Shown here: positions 12,019 through 26,684 of the stretch, piece by piece
Layout: each line of letters opens with the position of its first letter
Numbering within the stretch: position 1 is the first letter of the stretch
Source: Cacajao melanocephalus
Taxonomy: Eukaryota > Chordata > Mammalia > Primates > Pitheciidae
Assembly: GCA_963573385.1 (NCBI GenBank)
Contig: CAUYLG010071720.1
Coordinates: 57,089 to 121,088, forward strand
Length of the DNA: 64,000 bases
Reading direction: 5' to 3'
Translations under genes and position numbers: made by a program
Notes under the pieces: model-generated
The model's database searches: none
Seen by the model: the letters and a program-made list of their open reading frames with translations, nothing else
What the model was told of the DNA's origin: nothing

Positions 12019-12592
12019 TGGGGGACTGGCACGTCTGGCGAGAGGCTCCCGGCCTGCGGGAGGCCTCATTGTATGTCACTCAGTTTGGGATTATTATTAT
12101 GTGGCAAGTGCTAACTGGGATAAGCAGTTGGTATTCCAACAAATTTAAATCCAAGTGGATAATTGAATATGTTAAGCGATATTAAATATTTTTCTTAAAA
12201 TTAAAATCTCATAAAATATGCTATTTATCCTCATTGATTTAGCAAAACATTTAAAAAGCTATAATACCATAAAAGTTATATTGATTGGTATTAAGTATCT
12301 AAGTGTCTGTTGTTGATATGTAAGCAGTCAACTTCTAGGGCTTCCCCCCCCCATAAAATAACTTCCTCTGTGAAGTACAGAGGTGTTTGTTGCAGCAAGT
12401 TTTAGACTATCCTTTTCTCTTGAAAAGTTTGTAAAAGTATGTAAAGTTTACCAACATGTAGTATTTTTATAATTGGGAAGAAAAGGCTTTTATTTAAGAT
12501 GGGGGAAAATAAAAAATGGGATACAACTGAAGAATCTAAGATAAAATCTTAGAAAAATAAAAGAATAAATAAAGAACAACTCTGTCATGGTT
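12019..12592. other. Unassigned, mostly AT-rich
   Basis: Starts with a short GC-rich imperfect hairpin (gaggctcccgg / gcgggaggcctc, 12042-12067), then AT-rich DNA with a C8-9 run near 12345. Nothing else was recognised. Confidence 0.4.
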
Positions 12593-12864
12593 AATTTTAT
12601 AGGTCATCTTGACTTGACACAATATGCCAAATTAAACAGTACTTCTGTGTCCATATTTTTTTTTCATGAGATTAGCATTCATTTGAATTGACGGAATCAG
12701 TAAAGCAGATTGTCTTCTCCAATGTGGGTGGGCACGATTCAATCTGTTTAGGGCCTGAATAGAGCAAAAGGAGAAATTAACACCTTTTTTTTTCTGCCTT
12801 CCTGATTGAGCTGGGACAGGTCGTTGCTTCTCTTGCCCTTAGACTAGGATTTACATCATTGTCT

Positions 12865-12938
12865 ATGCTGTTTATTGAGCCTTTGACATGAATTGAATGT
12901 CAGCATTAGTTCATGTCAAAATGCTTAATAAACAGCAT
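12865..12938. repeat. Imperfect long hairpin inserted in the MLT2 LTR
   Basis: The left arm 12865-12892 and right arm 12910-12938 pair almost completely (two mismatches and one bulge by eye), with a 17-nt loop at 12893-12909. The LTR sequence is continuous if this block is removed. Confidence 0.8.
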
Positions 12939-12982
12939 CATGGGTCTCCAGCTTATAAATGGCAAACCATGGGACTTCTGAA

Positions 12983-12986
<4 letters not shown>

Positions 12987-13034
<48 letters not shown>
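12987..13034. repeat. (GT)24 microsatellite
   Basis: 48 bases of uninterrupted GT near the 3' end of the MLT2-type LTR; probably polymorphic in length. Confidence 0.97.
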
Positions 13035-13035
<1 letters not shown>

Positions 13036-13078
13036 GCATATCTCCTGTTCTGTTTTTCTGGGGAACCCTGACTAATAA

Positions 13079-13499
13079 AAATTCATATCCGTATTAGTTG
13101 TCCTGAAAATATTACAACTTAGAATAAAGGAAAAACTTGTTTCTCTACCAAAATGGGAAGTCTCACAGTTTCTGGAGTCTAAATTAGAAATAATGTGTAA
13201 TTATATTTACTTTATCAATGACTTAGAAGTTTCTAGATAAAATATACTGAACTAGTATTTTTGTCATGTGCTCTAAAGACATGGAAATATTTCAGCTGAA
13301 ATCCCAACTTTCCAAAACAGTAAGACAGAGTTATACCACACAAAGACTTTAATATAAGAATCAAAGAATGACTCTTCTCACTTCACAAACTGTCTCCTCT
13401 CTGGTGTTATAATGACTTGAAGGATTTGGATTATGTATTAAGTCTTGAACTAAGAAATGAAAGCTTACTAAATTGCCCAAGAGAGGTAATGTGTCATCT
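13079..13499. other. Unassigned AT-rich sequence
   Basis: Nothing recognised between the MLT2-type LTR and the following MaLR LTR. Confidence 0.4.
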
Positions 13500-13852
13500 T
13501 AATCAGTACAACCTGTTATAACAAATTGCCATAGATGAGGTGGATTATGAAAAAGCAAAATATTTTTTCTCACAATTCTGGAGGCTGGAAGTATGAAATC
13601 AGTGTCAACAAGATCGAGTTCTGTTGAGGGCCCTCTTCTGTTTTGCAGACTGCTGGCTTGCCATTGTATCTTCATGTGGTGAACAACTACAAGGATTAAA
13701 TAACTCTTTGGGGACGCTTACAAGGATGCTTATCTCCACATGACTTCAGCTAATAATAATTTCTCCCAAAGCCCCACCTTCTAATATTATCACATTGGAG
13801 ATTGGAGTTTTGATATTTGAATTTGTTGTGGGGGACACATTCAGCCCATAAC
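13500..13852 (-). mobile_element. MST/MLT1-type LTR (MaLR)
   Basis: Reverse complement of a MaLR LTR: 'ctgttataacaaattgccat' at the 3' end, 'tctcacaattctggaggctg', 'tcccaaagccccacc', 'atcacattggagattggag', and 'cattcagcccataac' at the 5' end (13839-13852). Internal MaLR sequence follows directly on the right. Confidence 0.82.
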
Positions 13853-14262
13853 GTTTTTCCTTTGGCTCCTCAAAATTTATGTCCTTCTCACATATTAACA
13901 TATGGTTTTCCACCCCAACAGATCCCATAATCTTAACTCATAACAGCACCAACTCTGAAGTCTAAACTCCAAAGCCTCATCTAAATATTATCTAAATCAG
14001 ATGTGGGTGAGACTCAAGGTATGATTTCTCCTAAAACTAAAGTTCTCCTTATTGGTGAACCTATGAAACTAAACAAATTAATGTGTTTTCAAAATCCAAC
14101 GGTGAGAAAAGCATAGGTAGGATAGCTGTTGCTATTCCAAAATCAAGGAATAAGAAAGAAGGAAAAGATAATAGATCACAAGGAAGTCTAAGCTACAATT
14201 CCATGAGATCTTTGGGTTTCAGAATAAGACTCCATGAGATCTTCAGGTTTCAGAATAATTCT
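13853..14262 (-). mobile_element. MaLR internal sequence
   Basis: 'atgtccttctcacata', 'ccaacagatcccataatctt' and 'gtgggtgagactcaaggt' match the reversed non-LTR part of MST/MLT1 elements next to the LTR. A near-tandem duplication with period 31 (ccatgagatctt at 14201 and 14232) lies at the right end. The copy stops where an L1 3' end begins. Confidence 0.65.
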
Positions 14263-14269
14263 CTTTGGA

Positions 14270-14872
14270 GGATAAATGGTAGTGTCATTAAGACTGAAAT
14301 TCCATTTGACCCAGCAATCTCATTACTGGGTATATATCCAAAGGATTATAAACTGTTCTGTTATGAAGACACATGCACACGTATGTTCATTGCAACATTG
14401 TTTACAATAGCAAAGATCTGGAACCAACCCAAATGCCTATCAGTGATAGACTGCACAAAGAAAATGTGGCACATATACACCATGGAATACTATGCAGCTG
14501 TAAAAAAACGAGGAGTTCATGTTCTTTGTAGGGATATGGATGAATCTGGAAACCATCATTCTCAGCAAACTGATACAAGGACAGAAAACCAAACACCATA
14601 TGTTCTCACTCATAGGCAGGTGTTGAACAATGAGAACACGTGGGCATAGGGAGGGGAACATCACATGCTGGGGTAGGTTGGGTGGTGGGGTGCTAGGGGA
14701 GGGACAGCAGGGGATGAGGAGGCTGGGGAGGGAAAACACTGGGAGAAATGCCTGATGTAGGCAACAGGGGGACAGAGATTGCAAACCACCATGGCATGTG
14801 TGTACCTATGCAACAACCCTGTGGGATGTGCACATGTACCCCAAAGCTTAAAGTACAATTTAAAAAAAAAAG
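14270..14872 (+). mobile_element. L1 3' end (primate L1), 5' truncated
   Basis: The last part of ORF2 plus the 3' UTR of a primate L1. The decoded frame 14083-14649 contains the ORF2 C-terminal words IYPKDYK, MWHIYTMEYYAAVKK and ENQTPYVLTH. The 3' UTR continues through a G-rich tract (14650-14770) to 'ccccaaagcttaaagtacaa' and a short A tail near 14872. It shows several substitutions but few frameshifts. No clear target duplication was found. Confidence 0.92.
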
Positions 14873-15215
14873 TGAATGAAATGTAGATTTGGAAATTATA
14901 TCAATACAATTTTTATACTCTATATTTGTGAAGGAATGGAGATAATAAAGGGAAATTGCATCATAGCCTTATTACTAAAATATTTTTGACTTTATAGGCC
15001 CCCTGAAAATATCCTGTGGATCTCTAAGTATTTAACATCAAAATATTGAGAACTGCTGTTTTTAACCATTAATTGTAATTCAAATGACATCTGATTAATG
15101 GATGTTCACCTTTTCCTAAAAATTAAAAACTTATTTTGTCTTCTTGGCATCACTTATAAATTCTCCAAAGTTGAACATTAAAAAAAAAATTCTTCCACGC
15201 TTCAATTGCTGAGAT
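14873..15215. other. Unassigned AT-rich sequence
   Basis: Nothing recognised. Confidence 0.4.
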
Positions 15216-15226
15216 TCTACTTCTCA

Positions 15227-15300
15227 GAGCTGAGATTGTGCCACTGCACTCCAGCCTGGGTGACAGAGAAAGACATCACCTTGGAGAAAAAAAAAAGGCT
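15227..15300 (+). mobile_element. 5'-truncated Alu fragment with target duplication
   Basis: Only the last ~70 bases of an Alu ('gccactgcactccagcctgg' then A10). It is flanked by tctacttctca (15216-15226) and tccacttctca (15301-15311), 10 of 11 identical, so this is a genuine short insertion rather than a remnant of a larger copy. Confidence 0.85.
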
Positions 15301-15311
15301 TCCACTTCTCA

Positions 15312-17011
15312 AATTTACTGAGTAAAGCATAGTCTATCCAATGTCAGAAATAGACATTTGAATCTTAAGCATCTATGGTACTGCTTGTGATACTTTGTTA
15401 TACCTCTTTCTATTGAACTTTACTCATTTAACATGCTAATGTAATTTTTCCACATTCATAGGATTTTAAAACTTAAAATGTTTAATATGTATAAAAATTT
15501 TAGAAACACTATGTGATGGGCTGAAAATGGAATTATCATTTTAAATTAAGTGATCTACGTTTTTCATTTTACAGATCAGAGCAATCTACTAAGACAATGT
15601 CAAGAGTGATGCTATCAGGTAAATAAAAATATATTAAGTTACTTCATTGTCATTTTCAGATAATTTATATTGCTTCATATAAAATAAAAATATACATACT
15701 ATATCACATATATATGTTTAGATATATAGATATAGATAGATAAGTATAAACACAGATACTAATAAACATACATCTATAGATATGTAATATATACTCACCA
15801 TGTTTCTGGGCTATACTTCAGAAACTGAAATCTTTTGTTACAACTGAATGTTAATGAAGCTGCTGAATGAATAGTCCAGCTTAAATTACATTTAACATCT
15901 ATGCTTCCATTGTATCTATGAGGATTTTGTGTTTTCAAAAGATAAAACTGTTTTAAAATTAAAATTAAAATAATAATAAAATATCTTGTATTTACCATCC
16001 ACCACACACACATATATCATCCATTAACTAAAAATAAAAAACAATTAATCTAAAACTTAAGTACTGGTATTTATTTAATGTTATTTAAAAAATATACCTC
16101 ACTTCTCAGTTCAGTGATTTATTAATTAAATTTTATTCATGCTTACTTTTTATCATGCATAGCAATAGATGATGAACATCCAATGTGAAATAAAAACTTG
16201 TCTAAATTACAGCTTTTGTGGAACTTTGGGTTTGGGGTTTCTTATGTAACTTTACAAAGAACTAGAAGGTTAAGATATCTTTAAATTTTAAATAGCCATC
16301 TAGTTATTTTTCATAATTATTAAAATAATAATTTTATATCTATTATATGTTATGATCAAAGCAATAGGGCAAGATGATAAAATTTAAAAGGCCAAATAAT
16401 TTGAGGAAGGATTTTTTTTTCTTACTTTCAGTTATGTATCATAAAATTTCAATGTTATTACATCTTCCCTACGCTAACCCAGATGTCTTCACAACTCTGT
16501 ATTTGAGGGCACCAGGTAATTTCAAATCAATTTAACCTTTGACATCAAAACTGAGCCCATGGAAAGACTGTCTCCTTTTTTCCAAAGGTGAAAAGTGTTC
16601 AATAAAACACATCATGCACAAAGTGACAACTATGTTGAAGCAGGACTAACCTGACATCAAACAATCCTAATTTCTCACGTGTCCTGTGTTGGCTGAGTTT
16701 CTCTCTCTGATCTCTAAATGAAAAGCATCTAGGACAATTTTCTGTGCACTCAGCCTTGTGCTTTGTTTTTATGCCTGCTGACAGCCAAGAAAAAAAATGG
16801 AGATTTATAATTATGAAAGCGTGCTTAAAATTGTGGATCCAGAGCATTCAGTAATTTCTAGAGAGTTTAGCTTACAGCATAATGGGACATTAAAAGTTTG
16901 AAATAGCCTTTTATTACATAACAGTTAGAGCCCAGGTGCAAAACATTCTCAAGGGTAATTCTGATATCTCCTAAGAAAGAGAGGTCTGAAGCATTTTCCT
17001 CCCCACCAGCC

Positions 17012-17061
<50 letters not shown>

Positions 17062-17318
17062 AAACAAGCAAGGTATGTTTTATTTAAAACAAAACTAATT
17101 GATATATCCATATAATATGAGAGTAAATGATTTTACAGTGAACAGTTTTTAGGGATAAAAAGCTTACAATAACATAATAAAATTACAATTCAACTGTATG
17201 GTATATGTAGTTTAAATGTGTTGTACTTAAAACATAGCTTGGATATATAAAATTACACATTAGTAGAATTGCAGAGGTAATTGCAGAAATCTAGCACTAT
17301 AGTGGGAGATTTAAAAAT
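15312..17318. other. Unassigned AT-rich sequence, 2 kb
   Basis: No genes or clear repeats apart from low-complexity AT and GATA-like strings at about 15660-15800 and the TA repeat at 17013-17055. A minus-strand 82-codon frame at 16599-16847 has no recognisable features. Confidence 0.4.
17013..17055. repeat. (TA)n microsatellite
   Basis: About 42 bases of pure alternating TA, likely variable in length. Confidence 0.97.
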
Positions 17319-17326
17319 ACTTCTAA

Positions 17327-17630
17327 GCAGGGCATGATGGCTCATGCCAGTATTCCCAGTACTTTAGGAAGCTGAGCTAGGAGTAGTGTTTGAAGCCAGA
17401 AGTTCAAGACTAGCCTGGGCACAAGGTGAAACCATTTCTACAAAACAAACAAACAAACAAAAAACAGCCAGGCATGGTGGTGTGCACCTGTAGTCCTATC
17501 TGCTTGGGAGGCTGAGACAAGAAGATGGCTTGAGCCCAGGAGTTCAAGATAACAGTGACCTATGATTCCAACAATGCACTCCAGCCTGGGCAATAGGTGA
17601 GATTCTTATCTCTAAGCTAAATTAAAAAAA
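17327..17630 (+). mobile_element. Alu SINE, old (J-like)
   Basis: Diverged plus-strand Alu ('gcagggcatgatggctcatg'). The middle A-rich part has expanded to (AAAC)n and the tail is short. Target duplication acttctaa at 17319-17326 against acttctca at 17631-17638. Confidence 0.9.
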
Positions 17631-17638
17631 ACTTCTCA

Positions 17639-18606
17639 ATAATTGACAAATAATAATTAGCAAAACAGTGTTGCACAAAATTTACAAATTTGATGTCAGC
17701 ATCATGTAAGTAATCCTGCTTTTCAATTATTATAAGTTCACATTATTTGCAAACATGGAACATAGGTAGACATGTATTTGTTTTAATATAAATCTTAGTG
17801 AATCTCATAGGCAATTTTACATACTATATTCTTTGACTACAGTGCAATTTATATGGAAGTTAATTTCTAAATAGTGAAACATAAATCAAAACATATTTGC
17901 AAATTAAAATAAGTGCAACTTGTTGAATCATGTAACAATAAATCACATTAAAATATTTTAAAGATACTTTAAACACTACATGTCAAAATCTGTTGTATGT
18001 CATGAGAGTATCAAATAGTGAGCTTTACAAAATGTAATTAGTGCATTTAGTAAACACAAAATTTGAAGACGGACACCCAAAAACCACTTACTCCAAAGAA
18101 ATAGAGTCTGTGCTCCAAAGTAAGGAAATTAAAGTTTCCCCTATATAGTAGAAATAGAGAAGTGTAACAGGGTTGCATTATTTTTCACAGAAAGCCAGTA
18201 CATATGTTACAGTGATTTGATTGAGATTCTAAAGAAGATTGTTTCAACATTTATTGAAGAGGGTAATAATCTCAAAAAGGTCTTATCTCTGGAGTTACTT
18301 GATCTTTTCATATAATTTACAAGCAAAGTGGAAGTTGCAGCTGCATGCTGTATGATTCAGGCCACACAGCCATATTCCTCTCAAGGCTCAAAATAATGTA
18401 AAGTTCCAACAGGTTTAAGCTTGAATTATTTAATTCCATAGAAGTGAAATTTCCCAGCACATTTATAACAATAAATAGTATTTTATTTTATTTTTAATGA
18501 AAGAAAGATATTTAAATATTCTTAATCTGACAGGCAACATTTTTAACAAAAAATATGTTAGATAAGTGACTGAAATTAAACTCAAGGTAAGTTGAAGCAA
18601 ATCTTT
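17639..18606. other. Unassigned AT-rich sequence
   Basis: Nothing recognised over roughly 1 kb. Confidence 0.4.
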
Positions 18607-18615
18607 AGAAATGTA

Positions 18616-20208
<1,593 letters not shown>

Positions 20209-20748
20209 TGATGGTTAACATTAAGCGTCAGCTTGATTGGCTTGAAGGATGTAAGGTATTGTTCCTGGGTGTGTCTGTGAGGGTGTTGTCAAAGGAGATT
20301 AACATTTGAGTCAGTGGACTGGGAAAGGCAGATCCACCCTCATTCTGGGTGGGCACAATCTAGTTAGCTGTCCCCATGGCTAGGATAAAAGCAGGCAGAG
20401 GAACTTGGAAAGACTAGACTGGTTGAGTCTTCTGGCTTCCATCTTTCTCCCATGCTGGATGCCTCCTGTCCTCAAACATCAGAGTCTAAGTTCTTCAGCT
20501 TTTGGACTCTTGGGCTTAAACCAGTAGTTTGCCAGGAGCTCTTGGGCCTTTAGCCACAGACTGAAGTCTGCACTCTCGGATTCATTACTTACGATGTTTT
20601 TAGACTTGGACTGGCTTCCTTGCTTCTCAGCTTGGAGAAAGCCTATTGTGGGACTTCACCTTGTGAGTCAATACTCGTGAATAAACTCCCTTTCATATAT
20701 ACATCTATCCTATTAGTTCTGTCCCTCTAGAGAATTCTGACTAATACA
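20209..20748 (+). mobile_element. MLT2B-like solo LTR (ERVL)
   Basis: An essentially complete 540-bp LTR, TG at 20209 to CA at 20748. Landmarks: 'gtcagcttgattggcttgaa', 'tgtgtctgtgagggtgttg', 'catctttctcccatgctgga', 'gggacttcaccttgtgag', 'cctattagttctgtccctc' and 'gactaataca'. An AATAAA lies at about 20681. Flanks gactg (20204-20208) and gacct (20749-20753) could be the worn 5-bp duplication expected of ERVL. Confidence 0.88.
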
Positions 20749-20753
20749 GACCT

Positions 20754-21049
20754 ACAAACTAATATAAATTTAAATGTGAAAAATACAAAAAATTTACTTA
20801 TTGATATATAAATAATCTCTTAAAATTAACGAAAGTGTAAGGGCAAACATAAATTAAATATAAGAGGCTTAATTCACCCTGTTAAAGAGAAAGACCTTCC
20901 TTTCTTAGAGAATTTGCTTTGTACATTTTGTAATTGTAACTTTTTTCTCTATTTGAAATGTAAGTAAATCCTGAGGATCTGAAAACCATCTCTTTGAAAT
21001 GTAATGATCAAGGAAAGTGACTACCTGTCTCTGTAGGAGGGTAGGAGCC
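20754..21049. other. Unassigned AT-rich spacer
   Basis: About 300 bases between two LTRs with no recognised element. Confidence 0.4.
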
Positions 21050-21209
21050 TGTTATAGACTAAATGTATTTGTTCTGCCCAATTCAAATATCAAAGCCTAA
21101 TTATCAATGTGATTGTATTTAAGGGTTGTACTTCTGGGACCTAATTAGGTCACGAGGATGGAGCCCTCAAAAACGGAATTAATGACCTCCTGAGAAGAAA
21201 GATACTGGA

Positions 21210-21302
<93 letters not shown>

Positions 21303-21496
21303 TGTCTGTCTGTCCATCTTTCTGTTGACCATGTGAGGAAATGGAAAATGCCCTCTTTGAAGGGGGAAAAGTGACCTCACAAGATCTGCCAGGGCTTCAA
21401 TTTTAGACTTCCCAGCCTCTAGAGCTGTCAAAAATAAGTACTTGTTGTTAAGTCATCCAGTCTATGGTATTCTGTTATAGCAAATCTGAACTTAGA
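21050..21496 (+). mobile_element. MST/MLT1-type LTR (MaLR) with internal microsatellite
   Basis: Plus-strand MaLR LTR. It starts 'tgttatagactaaatg', then has 'cctaattaggtcacgagg', 'atggagccctc', 'gacttcccagcctctagag', and 'gtctatggtattctgttata' near the end. A TC/TG compound microsatellite has expanded in its middle. Confidence 0.82.
21215..21314. repeat. (TC)n(TG)n(TCTG)n compound microsatellite
   Basis: About 46 bases of TC, 40 of TG, then a few TCTG units, inside the MaLR LTR. Strand asymmetry is strong: purines on one strand over the first half. Confidence 0.97.
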
Positions 21497-23507
<2,011 letters not shown>

Positions 23508-23520
23508 AGGCTTTGGTCTT

Positions 23521-24662
23521 TCAATGATGCAAGCATGCAAGGGCTCAGAAGATTACTTCATCAAAGGATAAGGTGGCTAAGAAAAGGCAACTAGCTCATG
23601 TCCCATCCCTCAAAACTAAGGAATATCTGAGGGTATTAGAAACCCATGAATCTTGGTTGTTAATGAAAGTACTTGAAGCCTTTCAACTAAAGTGATCTGA
23701 GAGGAGTTACTGTCCTGTAGTACTCAGAATACAGGTGAGTCCTCCATTGATTTCTATTTGCACTTTATTGAGGCTTTCTCAAAATTGGACCTGGACCCTG
23801 AGACAGATCTGAATCATTCTAGCCTTAGTGTTTTGTGGCTGCTATTTTGAGGACTCTCCAACTCCAAAGTAAGGAAAAGATGGTAAGGTGGCTAGATTTA
23901 CTCAAATCTTAGCAGCAGCTACTCTGTTTTGGGACAATGTAGAGAACAACAACGGATTTGCTTATTTTTTGACTCTTACCATCCGTCTCCCATAGCTCTT
24001 TGATCTGTGAGCAAAGAATATTTTCCACCATATATTTCACAGTATCTACCACACAAAAAAACAGTCTCTGTGTAATTAAAAGCATCAACAAATGTTTAGT
24101 GAATTAATAAATGCCCAAAGAGAGAATCAAGTTTTATATGATGTAATAATAGCAATATTAAGATGTTTCAAAATATATTGGCTACTTTTTAAAAATCTCT
24201 CAAAAAAGATAAATTCCTTTCAACACTCTAACTGATAAATAACAATGAAAATAAGAAAACAAGTTTTTTCATTGCTGATATAAAAACAGAAAATTTGGAT
24301 AAAATCAACCGATATATCTAAGTTAAAAATTGATGAGTTAACAATAAAACTAAGTAATATATTTAAAAAACTATTTAACTAAGACATTAATAAACAACTC
24401 CACTATTTTAATCAAGATATTTTTAAAAACTCAAAAAAACAAAAAATAGAGATGGCTATAATAAGTGCTGAGGACAATTTCAAAAAACAGAAAAAAAGGA
24501 TGCATAATTTTATACTAATATTTGAAATTAACAATGAAATTTATATTTTCCAAAGAATATGTTGTCTAAAAATTGTTACAAGAATTGTTTCTTTGATTAA
24601 AAAAATTACTATGGAAAAATTACCTTGATGAGGTAACAGAAAATGATACCATGAAATCTCAT
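23521..24662. other. Unassigned, AT-rich
   Basis: Nothing recognised. 24100-24620 is especially A-rich on the plus strand. Confidence 0.4.
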
Positions 24663-24872
24663 GTACAGACATGGGATTGAATCAGGGTGCTTCTACTTAC
24701 TATTTATGTGAATTTAATTTAATTGAGCTCAATATGAAATATTGGAATAATAATATCTGCTTCAGCATTGTTGAGAGTTGATGAAATAATATGTGAATAT
24801 AATATATTTTGGCACATAACAGACATGTATTTAATGACAGATCTTATTAAGATCATTATTATTATCATAATT
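24663..24872 (+). mobile_element. MIR SINE
   Basis: Block order matches MIR: 'gggattgaatcagggtgctt', 'ctacttactatttatgtga', 'ggaataataatatctgc', 'gttgagagttgatgaaataa', 'ttggcacataacagac' and 'attattattatcat'. Diverged, as expected for a pre-primate element. Confidence 0.72.
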
Positions 24873-25943
24873 TGCCAATGAATCACTTATAATAAGACCA
24901 TGAGACTCAACATTCAGTAGGTGAGCTGTGATAATTTTTCAAGGAATACATATATCACTGCCATAAACAATTAAGTTATCTTTTGTTGTGGAAATAAAAT
25001 GCTAATAAATCAAATCTAATATCTAGGTAAAATTAAAATGCATGGCAATGGTATTCTTTTATAATTTTAAACTGCAAGTGGGGCAGGATAATGTGTTGAA
25101 ATATTAATTTGTGTTTTATTCTCCCTATACTCACTTTTCGCCTTTCATATAGGTAATAAGAATGTTGGTTTCCTTGCCTCAGGAGAGATTGGTAGTTGTT
25201 AGGCTAAATACTTTTAACATATGTACAATTATGTTTCTGGTTTCTGATTTCTAAGCATTTATATTTCTGTAGTTATTTAGGTAATATAGAAGACAAATAG
25301 GTACATGACATTAAGTTTTCAAAATAGGGCAAAGAGATTCCTAGGATTCCAAATAGATGGCAATGCAAAAAAAGTACTCCCTTGAGACACAGCAGGAAGG
25401 GAACAAATAAACAGGGCAATGCCTGAGTGTTTCCCTTAAGGAATAGGGGCTTGAGTTACATGACTATTACTCTCAGTAAAAATTTCCAGGCCCAAGTTTG
25501 GGTCATAAGCAGTAAAATAAAAAACTTCAAGAGTGCTTATAATATGGGACAATTAGAATATAGACAACTATGATATGGTGAAGAATGAGTAAAGTTACTT
25601 GGTACTGCTTCTTAGCATTGCTTAGGACTCCTTGATTCTTGTGCAATAATTGGGAGTGAAAGAACCTCAGTAGTGACTGAGATCAATATTCTTAACATGG
25701 TATCATCACGCTGGTTCTGAGCCATATTAAATATTATTTTAAATAAATATATATATATATTTGTTGATGTTATATCTCTTATGGCTGAGTTTAAGAAATG
25801 AAAGTTCGTATGCAAAGAATTAAATATTTTTAATATAATAATCTATTACCTAAAGATGCCAAAGCACAAAAATAATATCAAAAGTTGCCGGACACAAATT
25901 TGACACTATTTCAAATTTTTTCTTGATGCTACTGACATTTCAT

Positions 25944-25997
25944 TCATCTTGTTGGAAAAATAAATCATAGTCATCTTGTTGGAAAAATAAATCATAG
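25944..25997. repeat. Perfect 27-bp tandem duplication
   Basis: 25944-25970 and 25971-25997 are identical (each starts tcatcttgttgg and ends aaatcatag). Confidence 0.95.
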
Positions 25998-26405
25998 CAC
26001 TTTATTGCAGTCCCCTTGTTTTACTCAGACAAGAAAATGAGAAGCCCAGCAGTTCAAGAGTCATTGATACTGCATGAGACATAAATTATACTATGTTAGG
26101 GTAGAGACCACCTAGGATAGTCATGGTAAATTTTCCTGGGCCAGGATCAGGGATACTATGGACTTTGGCCTTTGATGCCACTCCCTCCTTTTTCATAACC
26201 TGTATAAAAATGCTTGTATTTTAAAGTGCTTAATTGAATGAAATATAATGATGGGAAAGGAAGAAAGAAAATAAATGAAATATAAAATCCTCAAACTAAC
26301 CTGAAATATGTTGTACAACTAAGATGTCATACTGAAGGGCTGGTTGATTAGTATAGACATTTTGAGTTCAGTGATCCAGCACCCCTGTGGAGTATAGTGA
26401 GACAG

Positions 26406-26684
26406 CTACCAATTCCAAATCAGACACTTTCCTCTACTTGGCATCACAATGAGTAGAAGCCATTGCCAATGATCCAATTTCAATACATTCAATTTTTGTT
26501 GTTCTGCCTCTATAATTTTCATAAGGTGTGGCTCACTTTGGTCTTCCCAGTATTTTTGGTACTCCATGTGGGAGGAACCACTGAAGTACCAGCTTTTACT
26601 TAGTCTAAACATTGAAAAAACCCTGGGGTTCCCAATGCAACTGCTTCTTAAAGCTGTTGATTTGTAGCATAAAAAATGATCCAA
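26406..26684 (-). other. Unrecognised open reading frame, 92 codons
   Basis: A stop-free minus-strand frame from ATG. The product would be basic and aromatic, with a mixed-charge middle (YWEDQSEPHLMKIIEAEQQK) and a tryptophan-rich end (WQWLLL, WNW). It lies in DNA without recognised repeats, unlike most other long frames here. I do not recognise it and see no promoter, splice-site or poly(A) evidence. It could be chance, part of an old retroelement or a processed-gene fossil. Confidence 0.2.

Larger units (their letters stand above)
12593..13078 (+). mobile_element. MLT2-type LTR (ERVL)
   Basis: Starts 'tgtcatggttaattttatag', then has 'cagtaaagcagattg', 'ccaatgtgggtgggcac', 'ggcctgaatagagcaaaagg', 'tgggtctccagc' and ends 'ggggaaccctgactaataa', the usual order for HERV-L LTRs of the MLT2 group. 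Two additions are not part of the family: a 74-bp palindromic insert at 12865-12938 and a 48-bp GT repeat at 12987-13034 where the short terminal simple repeat usually lies. Confidence 0.8.

Noticed and set aside
21150..21431. 93-codon minus frame with Thr-His and Arg-Glu repeats
   Set aside because: Translation of the TC/TG microsatellite in the MaLR LTR.
20209..21496. MLT2 and MST LTRs on the same strand considered as a provirus
   Set aside because: They belong to different families and the 300 bases between them show no internal sequence.
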